A stretch of DNA of 43,189 bases from Chara braunii (taxonomy: Eukaryota > Streptophyta > Charophyceae > Charales > Characeae): positions 404,754-447,942 of the forward strand of contig BFEA01000610.1 in assembly GCA_003427395.1 (NCBI GenBank). Reading direction: 5' to 3'. This document shows, piece after piece, positions 9,752 to 20,047 of the stretch. Position numbers and translations under genes: made by a program. The number at the start of each line of letters is the position of its first letter. Within the stretch, counting starts at the first letter, position 1. Under the pieces are notes generated by a model that saw only the letters and a list, made by a program, of their open reading frames with translations, was not told where the DNA came from and did no database searches.

Positions 9752-12036
9752 CTAGTCAATCAGCACCTCACCTATATGTCTGTACAACTGCATCCTACCA
9801 CCATCACGAGACTTCTCAACCAAATTACCACTCCTATCCCTCCAAATCCCAGTGGATACTCTGGTAACAAACCCTCTCGCCTCATCCTCATAGAACTTGG
9901 GGCAATCATCAGAGAAGTGCTTGCCCTTCTTGCAGTAGAAACACTTCCCAGGCTTTTTTTGTGCCAACTTCTCTTCCTCCTGCGAAGGTACTGAGGATGA
10001 AACTATCGTGGCCTCGCTCGTAACCTCCTGCTGAGGAGTCTCAGATGGATCGGGGCAGGCTGCTCTCTTCTCTGTCTGTCTCACTGACCCACTTGCTCGA
10101 ACTGTTGAACCAGACCCTGTGGCCCATGAGCCCAACGCCTCCTCCAAGCCTGCTGCCAAGGGCATATCCTGAGGCGTGGTAGACTCCTGACAGGTCTCCT
10201 GGCCTACTCTCTGCTCAGCCTCAACCTCGCTCCCCTGGACCAACTGCCCCTCAACAACCATCTGATTGACAGGTAGTGCCCCCTCATCTCTCACCATCTC
10301 TGCCTGCTGTGTCATATCCAGCCCCTTGCGAGTCTGCTGGAGTGCCACGGTGGAAGGCATCTGCCACTCAGACTCTTCATTCTTGGCTTTCTCTTCCATG
10401 TGCATCTCCTGAGGTTGCAGCATCTCTTTATCCAGCAGAGGCACATCTTCTCATGCCTGTAGATTAGCCTTTTTTTCCTCCTTCTGACTTTTGAAGGCTT
10501 CCTCTGCAGGTGGCCTCTTCATTTCAAATCCTTGGACCTCAGTCCAATCCACCAAAGCTGTGGGAGCCCTCTGCTCGAGCTGCGCTTCCAGCTCCTTAAT
10601 TCTCTTCTCCCACTTTACCTCCTTTGCCTGGAAGGAAGCCTGTTGAGCCTGCAGATAGGCCCTCAAAGCCTCGTTGACCTTGTCGAGGGTCTGGTTCACC
10701 TGCCTGATCGCCTCATTGCCAGCCCAAGCCTTTTCCAGTTCCACCTTCATTGCGTCAAACTCGCGATCCTGTCTCTTCTGGTTCTCTTTCAGATCCCTGG
10801 TCTCCTGCTCCCATTCCACCCTCTGACCATAGGCCTTCTGAGCCACCTTGGTCAACCTCTCTCCAATCTTCTGATCTGATGCTCGTGCGGCTGCAAATCC
10901 TTCCTTCATTACTCCCTTCAACGTGAGCAAGTCTGTAAGGACCAACTTCACCCCCATCTCTTGCTGAGGTCCCTCTGGTCCTCTCGCAGCTCCCATCAAC
11001 CTATCAAAGTTCTCCCACGCTTCAAAGAGTAGAGGAGGGTCTTCTTCCTGCTGGTTGCTTACACTCTTTCCCTTTTTGTCCTTCAAGTCCACCGGCCATT
11101 GTCCTTGCTCCACTCTCCTGTGGAGTTCCTCCAGGTTCTTCCTCCTGACTTCTGCTCTGATCTCCTGTTCTCTGGCCGCCCTTTCTTGTCTGTCCAAATC
11201 CTTTTCTCTCGCAGCCTGGTCCTCATCCATCCTCTGTTCTGTCACCTCACGGGGTGCTTCCTGTCTTACTTCTGCCATAGACTGATCCTCTGGCCTCTGA
11301 ATAGACTGAGGAGGAGCCTCAGATACCTCTGACTCTCTCCTCCTTTGACTCCTCTCAGCTGGCAGCTCCCCTCTTCTTTCCATCCTGTGGGTAGAATGCT
11401 CCCTTCTCCTCTCACCCTCCTGAGATCTGGACGAGGTACCTCTCTCGAAGGTCCTTCTACCCTCAGCCTCTGGTTCCTTCCTTTTGCTTTCCAGACTCCT
11501 CCTTTCCTCTGCCTGGCGCCCTGGATTGTAGTAGCCCCTCAACAATCGCCTGCAATCCCCCCAGTGCATAACCCTCTCCACAACGCTTTTGACAAACTGT
11601 CTGATAAACCTCCTTACGAACTTGATGAATCCTGTCATCTTTCCCTCTGGTGCGATGTTTCGCTCATCTGCAAGACGCTCGTATGCCCACAGGAACTCAT
11701 CCACGTTCGTCCCATCAAATCGGATCGGTACTCCATCTCTCCCCACGGGTGATGAGTGTAGTCCCTCCATTCTCCTCTCGAACTCCGTTCAGGTCGTTGA
11801 CGCTCGTTGGCAATGGGCTCAGCCCATTCGCCCTCTCCACGTACCTCTCGCAACATCCTCGCTCCATCCCATCCAAACTCGCTCGCGTGCCATTGGAACT
11901 CGATCAGAAATAGTTCGACGTTCCCTCCTGTGAAGATGGGTGGTCTGTCTTCTCTTTTGGCCCATGCCTGCATTCTCTATCTGGTTGTCCCCTGAGGCGG
12001 TTCCACTGGCCCTGCCCCTCCTTTCCCTCTTGGCAT
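9752..12036 (-). pseudogene. Second gag-like ORF with CCHC zinc knuckle (ORF3), broken
   Basis: Read from ATG 12036 to TAG 9752 this covers about 760 codons. It is broken by TAG at 11977-11979, a frameshift near 11770-11830 and TGA at 10451-10453. The N-terminal part holds two similar modules, PPIFTGGNVELFLIEFQ (about 11950-11900) and PIRFDGTNVDEFLWAYE (about 11730-11680), each P.F.G.NV..FL..., typical of capsid-like gag domains. A long Arg/Glu-rich coiled-coil-like region (about 11550-10500) follows, then a zinc knuckle CFYCKKGKHFSDDC (CX2CX4HX4C, about 9905-9950) and a short conserved-looking C-terminus. It lies 3' of integrase on the same strand, where an envelope or accessory ORF would sit in other elements. 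There is no signal peptide or membrane segment, so it is not envelope-like. It could be a normal third ORF of this lineage or the gag of a second, nested element. Confidence 0.7.
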
Positions 12037-12271
12037 GGCTGCGCCAAAGTGGTGTCAAGCCTGCACAACAAGGAAGAGACAAACAAAAGCACACAGAGAG
12101 TAAGCAGGTTTTGACAACACAGTGAGAGACATACACATCCCATCCCACCTAGCCTATCCATCTGTATATGCATACATACACATAAACACCTATTCCAATT
12201 CTATAGTCTGTCAGAGCATCCTAGCGACTATCTATATAACCTAACTAATATCTTTATTAAGTGAAAAATAC
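12037..12271 (-). other. Intergenic leader between integrase and ORF3
   Basis: This 235-base gap contains TTAATAAAGAT (12250-12260) and the plus-strand sequence AGGTTTTGACAACACA (about 12105-12120). A similar pair, AGGTTTTAACAAAACA with the same 11-mer, occurs in the leader of the first gag (about 18829-18903). The two ORF leaders may thus be related, suggesting that ORF3 has its own transcript start or processing signal, or derives from another element's 5' end. Confidence 0.4.
12250..12260 (-). promoter_or_regulatory. TTAATAAAGAT, candidate poly(A) signal after integrase
   Basis: It contains AATAAA on the minus strand and starts 12 bases after the integrase stop codon (12272-12274). The same 11-mer occurs at two other places in the element. 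Confidence 0.4.
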
Positions 12272-13470
12272 TTAGCAGGAAAGGACTTCTAGCTTGCGAG
12301 CAACAAACTTCTTCAGCCTCGAGCCTGACACCCAATCTCTCCAGGCTATTTCATCTATTTCCTCAATCTGGTACGCGCCATGCTCTCCAACTCTTGCCAC
12401 CTTGTACAGTCCCAACCACCGCTTATCCAACTTCCGTGACCATTGTTTCTCTAGGGATGAGTCGTACAACAACACCGTGTCTTCCACTTTGAGTGACTCC
12501 TTCCTCACTCTTGTCATCTTGTCCCACCTGAACTTATCTTGTGCCCGGTTATATGCCACCCTACTCGCTGCTCCTTCAATCCTGTCTTCTATGGCTCCGA
12601 TCTGACGCGCCCTTAAATCGAGCAGTTCCTCGAACGTCAACTTTGACTCGAGGTCCTGCCGCGTCCATGTCTTCAGGAAGCTCTCGATAAGGAATGTTGC
12701 ATGCCTGCCATACCATAGCGTGGCTGACACATAACCGATGCTCCTCCTCACGGTGATGTTGTCTACAAAAAAGGTCACTCTAAAAAAATCTGGCCACTGA
12801 TTTGGCCTCCCATTGGTCCATTTTGCCAGAAGGTTCGAGATGGTGTTGTGTCCGCTCTCCACCGGTGCATTTGCTTGAGGGTGTGCTGCAGTAGTATACT
12901 CAGCAATCACCCCTGTCCATAACAAATCTGGAGACAAAGGGGTATCGAAGGTAATATTCCTCGATGCATCGCGCTAGCGTCTTGCCGGTCTTGGTGCAAA
13001 TAGCCCTTCCGTGCACAACCCCGGAGAGGTTATCGCGTGCATCAAAGATGAAGTTAAATCCCCTTGTCCCCAACGACATTACTAGCAGGTCCAGATGTAC
13101 GACGACTCCAACCTCACGAACGTATCTTGGGTGAAGCGGTTCCCTTGGCCTAAGGGAAGATCGCTCCTTACATGGGATGCAAGATTTGCAATAATCGTTG
13201 ATCATTTTCCCCATGCCATCCTAATAGTACAATTCGTGTATCTTGAGATATGTTGTGTCAGTACTCCTGTGCCCTCCAGCTGTGTCGTCGTGCAGGGCGG
13301 CCATGACATCGATCTGACGAGCGATGCCACAAACTACCTCCTGGGATTCCTCCCCTTGCTCTTCATGAACAGGTGCCCATCCTATACCAGAAAGCTCGGT
13401 CTCATCTTCAAGACTTTCTCGCTGGCATCTCTTTCTCTCATTTCGCACGAAAGAAGCATTCCGAGTTCAA
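12272..13470 (-). pseudogene. Retrotransposon integrase (Ty3/gypsy type), broken
   Basis: In minus-strand order: an HHCC zinc-binding domain (LHDDTAGGH ... CKSCIPC, about 13300-13140), interrupted by TAG at 13221-13223; then the DDE catalytic core with DLLVMS (about 13110), MDRGD (about 12910) and AAHPQANAPVESGH carrying the final Glu (about 12880-12830); then a C-terminal domain with RWLGLYKVARVGEHGAYQIEE (about 12440-12370), typical of the chromodomain-free SH3-like end. The reading frame changes between 12937 and 12900, and the distance from MDRGD to the catalytic Glu is only about 20 residues instead of roughly 35, so a deletion has removed part of the core. The enzyme would join retroelement cDNA to host DNA, but this copy cannot be functional. 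Confidence 0.85.
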
Positions 13471-13603
13471 GATAAACCCCATCATACTCTTCTGCTCGAA
13501 AAGCCTCCTAAATCTCGCCTTCTTCGAAATCATCGTCCTCCCTCTCATAGATCACATTCTCACCCCTTTCCTGATTCTGCCCAGCGTTTCTGGCCACTTC
13601 CTC

Positions 13604-13897
13604 CTACAACAAGGCATTGGCCATGAGATAAACCCCTCCTACAGACCTTTCATGATCCTCCATCTGTCGGGCTCCATCGTCCATCGTGATTAGGTCCTCA
13701 CCTAACTGGTGTTTGTCTGCCAAGGCCAGATCCATCATCCACTGCACATCCGACATTCCCCATGAGTCCTCCTCCACATAGGGTTTAAGGACTAAGTTTG
13801 GCAAGCATGCATACCCTGGAGGTGTCAGCCACACCGGCCGTCCAGGAGTAATGTAGTTACCTACCTCCAAAGACCAAGAGTTGATGTGAAGTCTCAC
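13604..13897 (-). pseudogene. Pol linker between RNase H and integrase
   Basis: About 97 codons following RNase H after a frameshift at about 13895-13900 (the upstream frame ends with TGA at 13894-13896). It reads GNYITPGRPVWLTPPGYACL and then an acidic stretch. I recognise no domain. A further frameshift separates it from the integrase frame by about 13450. The position in pol supports a linker. Confidence 0.5.
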
Positions 13898-14330
13898 ATC
13901 CTCTCATTGTCCAAAAACCCATCGACTGGGGGAGTCACTCCTTCGCTGTTCTTGCCCCAGTCGACTCGACTTAACCCATCCGCCCTATTTTTGTTCTTTG
14001 GAATCCGCTCCAGCTCAAAATCAAACATCCAGATGTACGTCAGCCATCTGGAAATGGTTGGATCTGAGGGAGCGTAGTTCTTCAGCGAACTCGCTAGAGC
14101 GGTTGGGTCCACCCTCAACACGAACCTGCTGCCAAAGAGGTAGTTTCTGAAAATTCTCAAGCAGTGGAGGACTGCCAAGGTTTCGCACTTGAGCTGAGAG
14201 TAGTTTCTCTCAGCCATATTAAGTGTTCGACTCTCGAATCTTAGTGGTCGCTCCTTTCCATTAAGATCTTTCTGGATCAAAACTCCTCCCAAAGCAGTCG
14301 GTCATGCATTTGTTTCTATGATAAAGAGTC
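13894..14330 (-). pseudogene. Retrotransposon RNase H domain, broken
   Basis: The minus-strand frame reads a start like IIETNA, where the Asp usual in TDA appears as Asn and is followed by TGA at 14302-14304. It then gives GGVLIQKD, FESRTLNMAERNYSQLKCETLAVL (with the catalytic Glu), FVLRVDPTALASSL (Asp present) and NRADGLSR (final Asp). These are the landmark motifs of gypsy-type RNase H, which removes the RNA strand during reverse transcription. The frame is continuous with reverse transcriptase apart from stops. One catalytic Asp appears lost, and the domain is pseudogenic. Confidence 0.85.
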
Positions 14331-14332
14331 TG

Positions 14333-15300
14333 GTCATAACGACCGCATGGTCTGGTACTCCCAATACCAGTCCTCCTTCTCCAAACTCCTTCTTCAGGTC
14401 CTTTATCACAGACTCCTGTCTATCTCCCCACTCTCAATCTTGTCCTTGGTGCACGAACTTTCGCAGGTGTTCCGTCTTCGTTGCAAACCCTTTAATAAAT
14501 ATTCGTCAAAATCCACACGTTCCGAGGAAGCTTCTCACCTCAGTAATCGTCTCGAATGGGGTTGGCCATTCGAGAATCTTATTGGTCTTCTTAGTATCTG
14601 GCCGACGACCCTTCTCGTCTCACACAAATCCTAAGATAGTCGCTCCTTGCATACAATGCTTGGATTTCGGCCCACTTGCAGTGAGGTTATGCTCTTGTAG
14701 CAAGTCCAGGACTTGACACAAGTCCTGCACATGGTCCCAAATAAACCGCCTGATTTCCGACATTACCTCCTGCTCATCCTTTACCTTCGACCCTTTCACG
14801 GCCAAATCATGGATATAGGGTTGCGTGATGTGAGGGCTTATTGACTGCATCGCTCTCACCATATGTCTCTGGACCATAGCAACCGCATTTGTCCACCTCT
14901 GCGGTGCGACATTCATGTGGATCAACCCTCATGGGGTATGCATTGCCGTCATCGACCTGTCAGATGGGTAGACAGAAAACTGGTCATAACCAGAATACAA
15001 GTCTATCAGAGATATTATAGCCCTCCCAGCGCATGCCTATGAAAGCGCATCTGCGTTAGGGAGGCCACCTGCATCTCTAACAGTCACAGCATTCAGGCGT
15101 TGTAAATCCTGTACCCACCTCAACGTCCCATTTGGTTTGATAAAACAAATCCATGGGGATGCATATGGTCCGCTTGAGTAGTCCGCCACATGTGTGCGGA
15201 TCTTCCCATCTAGGTAGTCAACTACCTTCTCTTCGTGCCCATGTAGGTAGTCAACTACCTTCTCTTCGTCAGCAGGATTAGGATAGCGTGCGCCCCGCAA
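14333..15300 (-). pseudogene. Reverse transcriptase domain, broken
   Basis: One minus-strand frame shows SPWICFIKPNGTLRWVQDLQ (about 15150-15090), DLYSGYDQF with the first catalytic Asp (about 15012-14985), then QPYIHDLAVKG at about 14825-14795, where the invariant YxDD is YIHD (His codon 14809-14811), and later TEVRSFLGTCGF in the connection region. The frame is interrupted by TAG 15037-15039 and TGA at 14929-14931, 14620-14622, 14506-14508 and 14434-14436. An in-frame duplication repeats EEKVVDYL near the start (about 15205-15275). It is clearly a Ty3/gypsy RT relic: it would have copied element RNA into DNA but has lost a metal-binding Asp. Confidence 0.9.
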
Positions 15301-15303
15301 ATT

Positions 15304-15702
15304 TCACGGCTCATGCGGCACAGTATGTATTCTAATCATGAGAATTTTAAACACATCCAGGCGTCCTCTCTCATCATCATTGAAAGCATATGCAGTATGC
15401 CTTCCTCTTATGGTTTCCACCATAAGTTTCTCTTCCTGCGCTGTAAGGAAGTCAGTCTCACCTATAATCAACGTCTTCTCAGTCTCCGGATGGATACGAT
15501 ATGGCATGTTCGCAGCATCCTCTCGCAATTGCCGTATCAATTCTCTCTCCCGCTCATAGTACACCTCTTTTTCTTCAACTACGAGCACCGGAACAGGGCG
15601 GCACTTTTGATCTACCTTTTTGTACCGCCTTTGTGAACCCACCTCTAAAAAAGGCCGAGTTGCAATTTGAGGTAGGGTTCCCACCATCCCGCCGGTCCCT
15701 CC
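15304..15702 (-). pseudogene. Pol segment between protease and reverse transcriptase
   Basis: In the same frame as the upstream protease ORF and the RT, separated from them by TGA at 15703-15705 and TGA at 15304-15306. It contains REDAANMPYRIHPETEK and IRGRHTAYAFNDDERGRLD, the short pre-RT region that in gypsy elements precedes the fingers of RT. No separate domain is recognised. Confidence 0.7.
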
Positions 15703-17620
15703 TCATACCCGGTATACCAGATCCATCTCTCCAGCTCCCATTTGTTCCACTACTTTCTCCCTCAAGGCTTCCACGGCCGCAGGGTCTGCCATCCCATAGG
15801 TCGACACTATATCCATAGCGTCACCTATGCTCGCCAAGCTAAGGGTCATTGCTTCTGGCCGTCTTTCTTCTTCACTGTCGAATCCCCTTAACCTTTTTCT
15901 CTCTTCTTCTGACTCCTCAATTGTGAAAGAGTCAGGGCTGGGTCGATTCCTAATACTCCTTGGTCCCGTGTTCTGGCACGTGACAACCTCATAGTTGCCA
16001 CACACGGGATCACACATGACCAGGAACATAGTCCCGTCATGCTTATTCAAGATGACGGTCTCTGTTCTGCTAAAAAATGATCGCCCCAGAAGAATAGGGT
16101 GACCGAGGTCGGGCATTACGAAGAAGCAACTCCTCACTTTTACCTTCCCGATCTCCAGCACCACCTTGGATGCGGTCCCCACAAAAATAGACCGACTATT
16201 TGCTCCTACCAAAATACCATTGTCGAAGCGGTCTATCTCCATCCTCAGGCGCAGGGCATCCTCCTTCTTGATGAGGTTCATTTTTGCGCTTGTGTTCATC
16301 ATTGTCGTGCATGCTTTCCCCTTTACAACAACATCAAAACACCCGCACGCTACGGACTTCCAGTCCATTTTCGTACCGGTCTTCGACCACTCAGCTTCCT
16401 TAGGGATTATGACCCCTAACCGTACGCTAGCCACCATCTTCCTGCACAAATGTGCCTTGAGCTCTTCTCGCAGTCTCGGTTCTGATGCCAAGACATCTTT
16501 CAAGTTCATGAGGTGGTTATGTCCTTCAAGGATTCGGTCCATAATCTCTTCTACGTCGAATCCTTTCTCCACCCTAACTGTGTACTTCTTCTTTTTCTGC
16601 TCTGGGGCCTTTTCCGTATCGGCCTTAACGCCCCTCTTCTTGGCTCTTTGCTCCGCCTTTTCATCCTCCTCGTTCCTTAGGTGGTCATCCTCCTCCTCCT
16701 CATTCACGGGAGGTTCTACAACTTCCTTCTCCCTGCTCGGCCCGGGAATATCCTTAGCCGGCGGTTTCGGACTCGCTGGCCCTCGAGCTCTCGTCCTGAC
16801 CGCCTGAGCGGCCCTCCCAGATCGTGAAGGCGGCCTAAAGCTCATCCCTGATCTGGGAGTCCCTCCTGTGACCGATACATTCAGAATGCTCACAGGCGCC
16901 CCCTGCGATTTCGGGCCTAACCCATATATGAAGACTTGTGGTCTCTGCCCTTCCAACTCCTTAACCTCTTCGCATAAATCTACCATCTTTCCCTGGTACC
17001 TTCGAATTTTATCCATTAAGTCTTCCATATTCTCCATTGTCTGTCGGGCCGTTCTCCAATAGTCTTCCCCTGTCTCAATGTGCAACGGCCTGTTCCAGTA
17101 ATCCTCTTCAATCTCATCGTCCGACTCTACTATGAGGGGCTCAACCTTAGTAGTGTCGGCTTTCCGCTCTTGCTCCACCTCTTCGTTTTCTCCCACCTCT
17201 TCAACCCTGGTGTCACTACGAACCCCTTTCTCCTGCCATATCTGAAACATGGCTGGAGGAGCGGGTGGTTCACCTGCCTCGGCTCGTCGTAGGGCCTCCT
17301 TCCTTGTTCCGCCTGGGATCCTTGGATCAAGGTGGTACCCCCCCTTGTCGTACATATCCCCATCATAGTTGGTGCTGATTAGGCCTTCGTCTTCATCGTT
17401 TCTCCGGACATGGCAGAACTTGATAGTGTAACCTTTCTGCCCGCAGTGCCAACAAATGGCGTTCCTCCAATCTATTCTCCCCCTGCCAGCACCTCTTCCA
17501 CCTTCCTGGCCACATTGACTCCCGGATGTTGTCCAGCCCTCGCCTCCCCCGCCTGCAGCGTTACCACCACCATTCCCTCTGTCGTTTCTCCCCGACCACC
17601 ATTCCCTCGTCCTCGGCCCC
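15703..17620 (-). pseudogene. Zinc knuckle, spacer and aspartic protease region of gag-pol, broken
   Basis: The open frame (17859-15703) is real from about 17590 downward. It opens with a Gly/Arg-rich stretch, then the knuckle CWHCGQKGYTIKFC (about 17455-17414), where the expected His is Tyr. An acidic, Lys/Glu-rich spacer (about 17300-16600) follows, then a retropepsin-like domain: GCFDVVVKGKACT, active-site MNTSAKMNLI (about 16305-16274) and the downstream HPILLGRSFF flap/fold motif (about 16095-16065). The catalytic D-T/S-G is N-T-S-A, so it cannot be an active aspartic protease. It would normally release gag and pol proteins. The frame is joined to gag through a frameshift near 17585 and ends at TGA 15703-15705, from which pol continues. 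Confidence 0.8.
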
Positions 17621-18794
17621 ACCCTTGATTTTGTCCTCGTCCACCGCCTTGATTGCCTTGTGACCCTTATGGGGCGGACTGCTGGGGTTGGGTTAGCGGT
17701 GGGGCTGGATGACTTACTTGTTGGGCTTGGGGTCCTGGGCAGCCACAGGAAGCCGCGCTCATTGACGGTCCGACACATGATCCATGTGGCCCACTCATGG
17801 GCCACAGGGCGTATGAACAGTGTCCATGCCAATGACTCGGAGACCCACAACCTGGCCACGGCCCATAGGGTGCTGGTGCAGCTTGATGGGACGATTCAGG
17901 AGGGGGCATTGCCACAGCCTGCGGGACCTGACCCCTCCCCGAGCCTTGGCCCCCTTGAGCCAAGTTCCTTGCTTTCCTCTGAGCCTTAGTCAGCTTCTGA
18001 GGCTCGGGCTCCTTTTCCTCTTCCTCTTCTTCTTCGTCCTGCACTACTGCCTTTTTCGCTTTCCCTACGGTCTGTGGCGCTGCCATGGTTTTCCTTTTTG
18101 CCTCCTTCTCTGCGTCGAGCTGGGCCACCGCGTCCTCTATCATTTTCTTGAAATCACGTCCATCACTCGTGGTGACATCCAAAGCCTTCCTCTTCTTCCT
18201 AGCCTGCCTCATCTGGAAGATGTCTACCTGGTCCAGTTCTCCGTCCATTACACCTTCCTTTATGGCAGCCCAAGTAAGCTTCTTTCCTGACGCAACCTTC
18301 TTAGTTAGCGACGAGCCCTCCCAGTTCTTGAAGTGCCCTAGGAAAGTGGCACACTGCTCCTCTTCTGCCAACCCTGGGACTTTCTTTGCCATTTTCTCAA
18401 ACGCCGTGGCGAAGGACCCCACTATGGAGAATTCGTCCCATCTCAACATTTCCAGGTCTTCTTTGGTGAGGAGGCCGTCACCGAACTTGAAACGTCTCTG
18501 CATCTCCTCTTTAAACTTTGCCCACTCACCATTTGCGCCGACCGCTACCTTCATTACCTCAGGTCTAAGCTCTCACCATACATACCTAGGCAGCAACTTG
18601 AATTTGTCTGCTTCTGACGCCTCGCTAGTGACCCGCTCCAGCAACTCAAGCCACTCGGACACTCTATCCCCGTTGAAGTGAAAAATGTTAACCTTGGGCA
18701 CGTGAAGTCGTGCCATCTCTGTTTTTTCCAATGCCTTGACGAAGTCATCAGGTGTAGCACCCAGGCCCCGCTCGATTCCGTCGGCGTCCGCCAT
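17585..18794 (-). pseudogene. Gag (capsid-like) protein, broken
   Basis: Start ATG at 18794 gives MADADGIERGLGATPDDF, chosen because homologous-looking sequence begins directly and the leader lies upstream. The body holds FHFNGDRVSEWLELLER (about 18690-18640) and FKEEMQRRFKFGDG to ATAFEKMAKKVPGL (about 18515-18375), resembling the helical retrotransposon gag family that assembles the particle. A Glu-rich and Lys-rich segment follows, then a Pro/Gly/Ser/His-rich tail and an RGG-like stretch. TGA at 18573-18575 and TAA at 17667-17669 interrupt it, each with the same frame continuing coherently on both sides. A frameshift near 17585 then moves into the zinc-knuckle frame. Confidence 0.8.
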
Positions 18795-19148
18795 CTTTAC
18801 GTTTTCTCAAACACCAGTTGAGGGACGAAAGGTTTTAACAAAACAATCGGCTATCAAGTCTCTAACTTGCCTACTTTCACCATTCAACTACTATCTTTAT
18901 TAACTGAAGTAACCTATCAGGTCTATATTATTACTCTGACCCTATCGCGGAAACGGATACACACAATGCACACTTCCGACCTTACTCACAATCAAGGCAG
19001 ACAGATCTGACGTGTCATTGAGAAAGCCACCATACTCAAATCATCGTCAAGGAGAAAAATCTTTCCATCAAAGGTTGTCGTTTTGCCTGGATCATCAGCC
19101 TGCTCTTAACCTGGGTTCGTTCACTGTGGACCCCGGTAGGCAGCCGAG
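18795..19148 (-). other. Untranslated leader of the retrotransposon
   Basis: About 350 bases between the primer-binding-site-like sequence and gag. It contains TTAATAAAGAT at 18893-18903 (minus strand). No ORF or RNA is recognised. A packaging signal would be expected here but cannot be identified by eye. Confidence 0.5.
18893..18903 (-). promoter_or_regulatory. TTAATAAAGAT in gag leader
   Basis: The same minus-strand 11-mer as at 9241-9251 and 12250-12260, about 90 bases before the gag ATG. A poly(A) signal is not expected between primer site and gag, so it may instead be a conserved leader motif. Confidence 0.35.
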
Positions 19149-19167
19149 ATCCCCGACAACGACCCCA
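19149..19167 (-). promoter_or_regulatory. Primer binding site, tRNA-Asp type
   Basis: The minus strand reads TGGGGTCGTTGTCGGGGAT. It matches the TGGCGCCGTTGYCGGGGA primer site complementary to the 3' end of tRNA-Asp, used by several plant Ty3/gypsy lineages, with about two or three differences. It lies 355 bases upstream of gag and two bases after ...CGACA, a plausible LTR 3' end at about 19170. Confidence 0.65.
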
Positions 19168-20003
19168 CCTGTCGAGCGCATCGGTCCCGCACGGGGACCC
19201 TCCCGGCCGCGTCACGCAGGATATGCAGGACTTATTGCGGAGAGTGTTTGCCGCTCCGGCCGAGTGCGTCAGCCGTACCTCTAGCGAGTCCCTACGACAG
19301 GACAGAGTCACGAGAGGCACCGCTACCTCCACCTGCGGGAGTTGTCACCATCCCTTAGGTGGGCGTATCCCTGCTGAGCAACTGAACCACATGTGAAAGC
19401 TTTTCGTATGCAATTGCAGAGGTGGCCCAGCCGAGGGCGTTTCTCGCTCGCTATAGCATAGGGGGTACGCGTGGTCGAACGCCCGAAAATCGAACCCGTA
19501 CGCGAATCGCCGTCTTGGGGGGCTGAAGTCCCAAACGCCACTCGGCGTCGGTCGACTAGGACGCACTACACACCCACGCGTTATACCATAACACTCGCAC
19601 TTACTCACCCATAACACCTGAAGCCCCACGCGAAACAAACACCATAAACAACGTCACAATACAACAACTCCTAGTCCCTTCAGTATCTGACCCATAACTA
19701 TATACGGCAAGACTCAGGTAGGTACCGCGTGCTGAACTTACGTATAAGAGGCGCGCGAGTGCATGGCCCCCTCATATCGATCATGCGGGCATATGCAAGC
19801 ATTTGCGCTGACGGGGTACTATGTGGAACTCGTGGCCTCGTGGCCCTTGGTATTCTCGAGGGTCACGTTCGACACTCAAGTGTCGGCTGACAGGCGCTTT
19901 GAGGGGTAATCTCTCGACGCCAGACAACCGCCATGTGTGGTTGAAGACCACACCCTCTTCTGCACCCTGTGCAGAGGGGTTGAGTAGACAGCTTTAGGGT
20001 TGT

Positions 20004-20047
20004 CGTGGTAGCCGAAATCAAGGGGTTTGACTTTGACGGCTACCACG
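20004..20047. repeat. Perfect 11-bp inverted repeat
   Basis: CGTGGTAGCCG (20004-20014) and CGGCTACCACG (20037-20047) are exact reverse complements around a 22-base loop. In an RNA from either strand this would be a stable hairpin. Confidence 0.85.

Noticed and set aside
11055-11752. Plus-strand ORFs opposite ORF3 and gag-pol
   Set aside because: Shadows of the minus-strand coding frames, Leu/Ser/Pro-rich from antisense Glu/Arg codons.
9752-12036. Envelope-like third ORF
   Set aside because: No signal peptide, transmembrane segment or cysteine pattern; it has a CCHC knuckle and gag-like modules instead.
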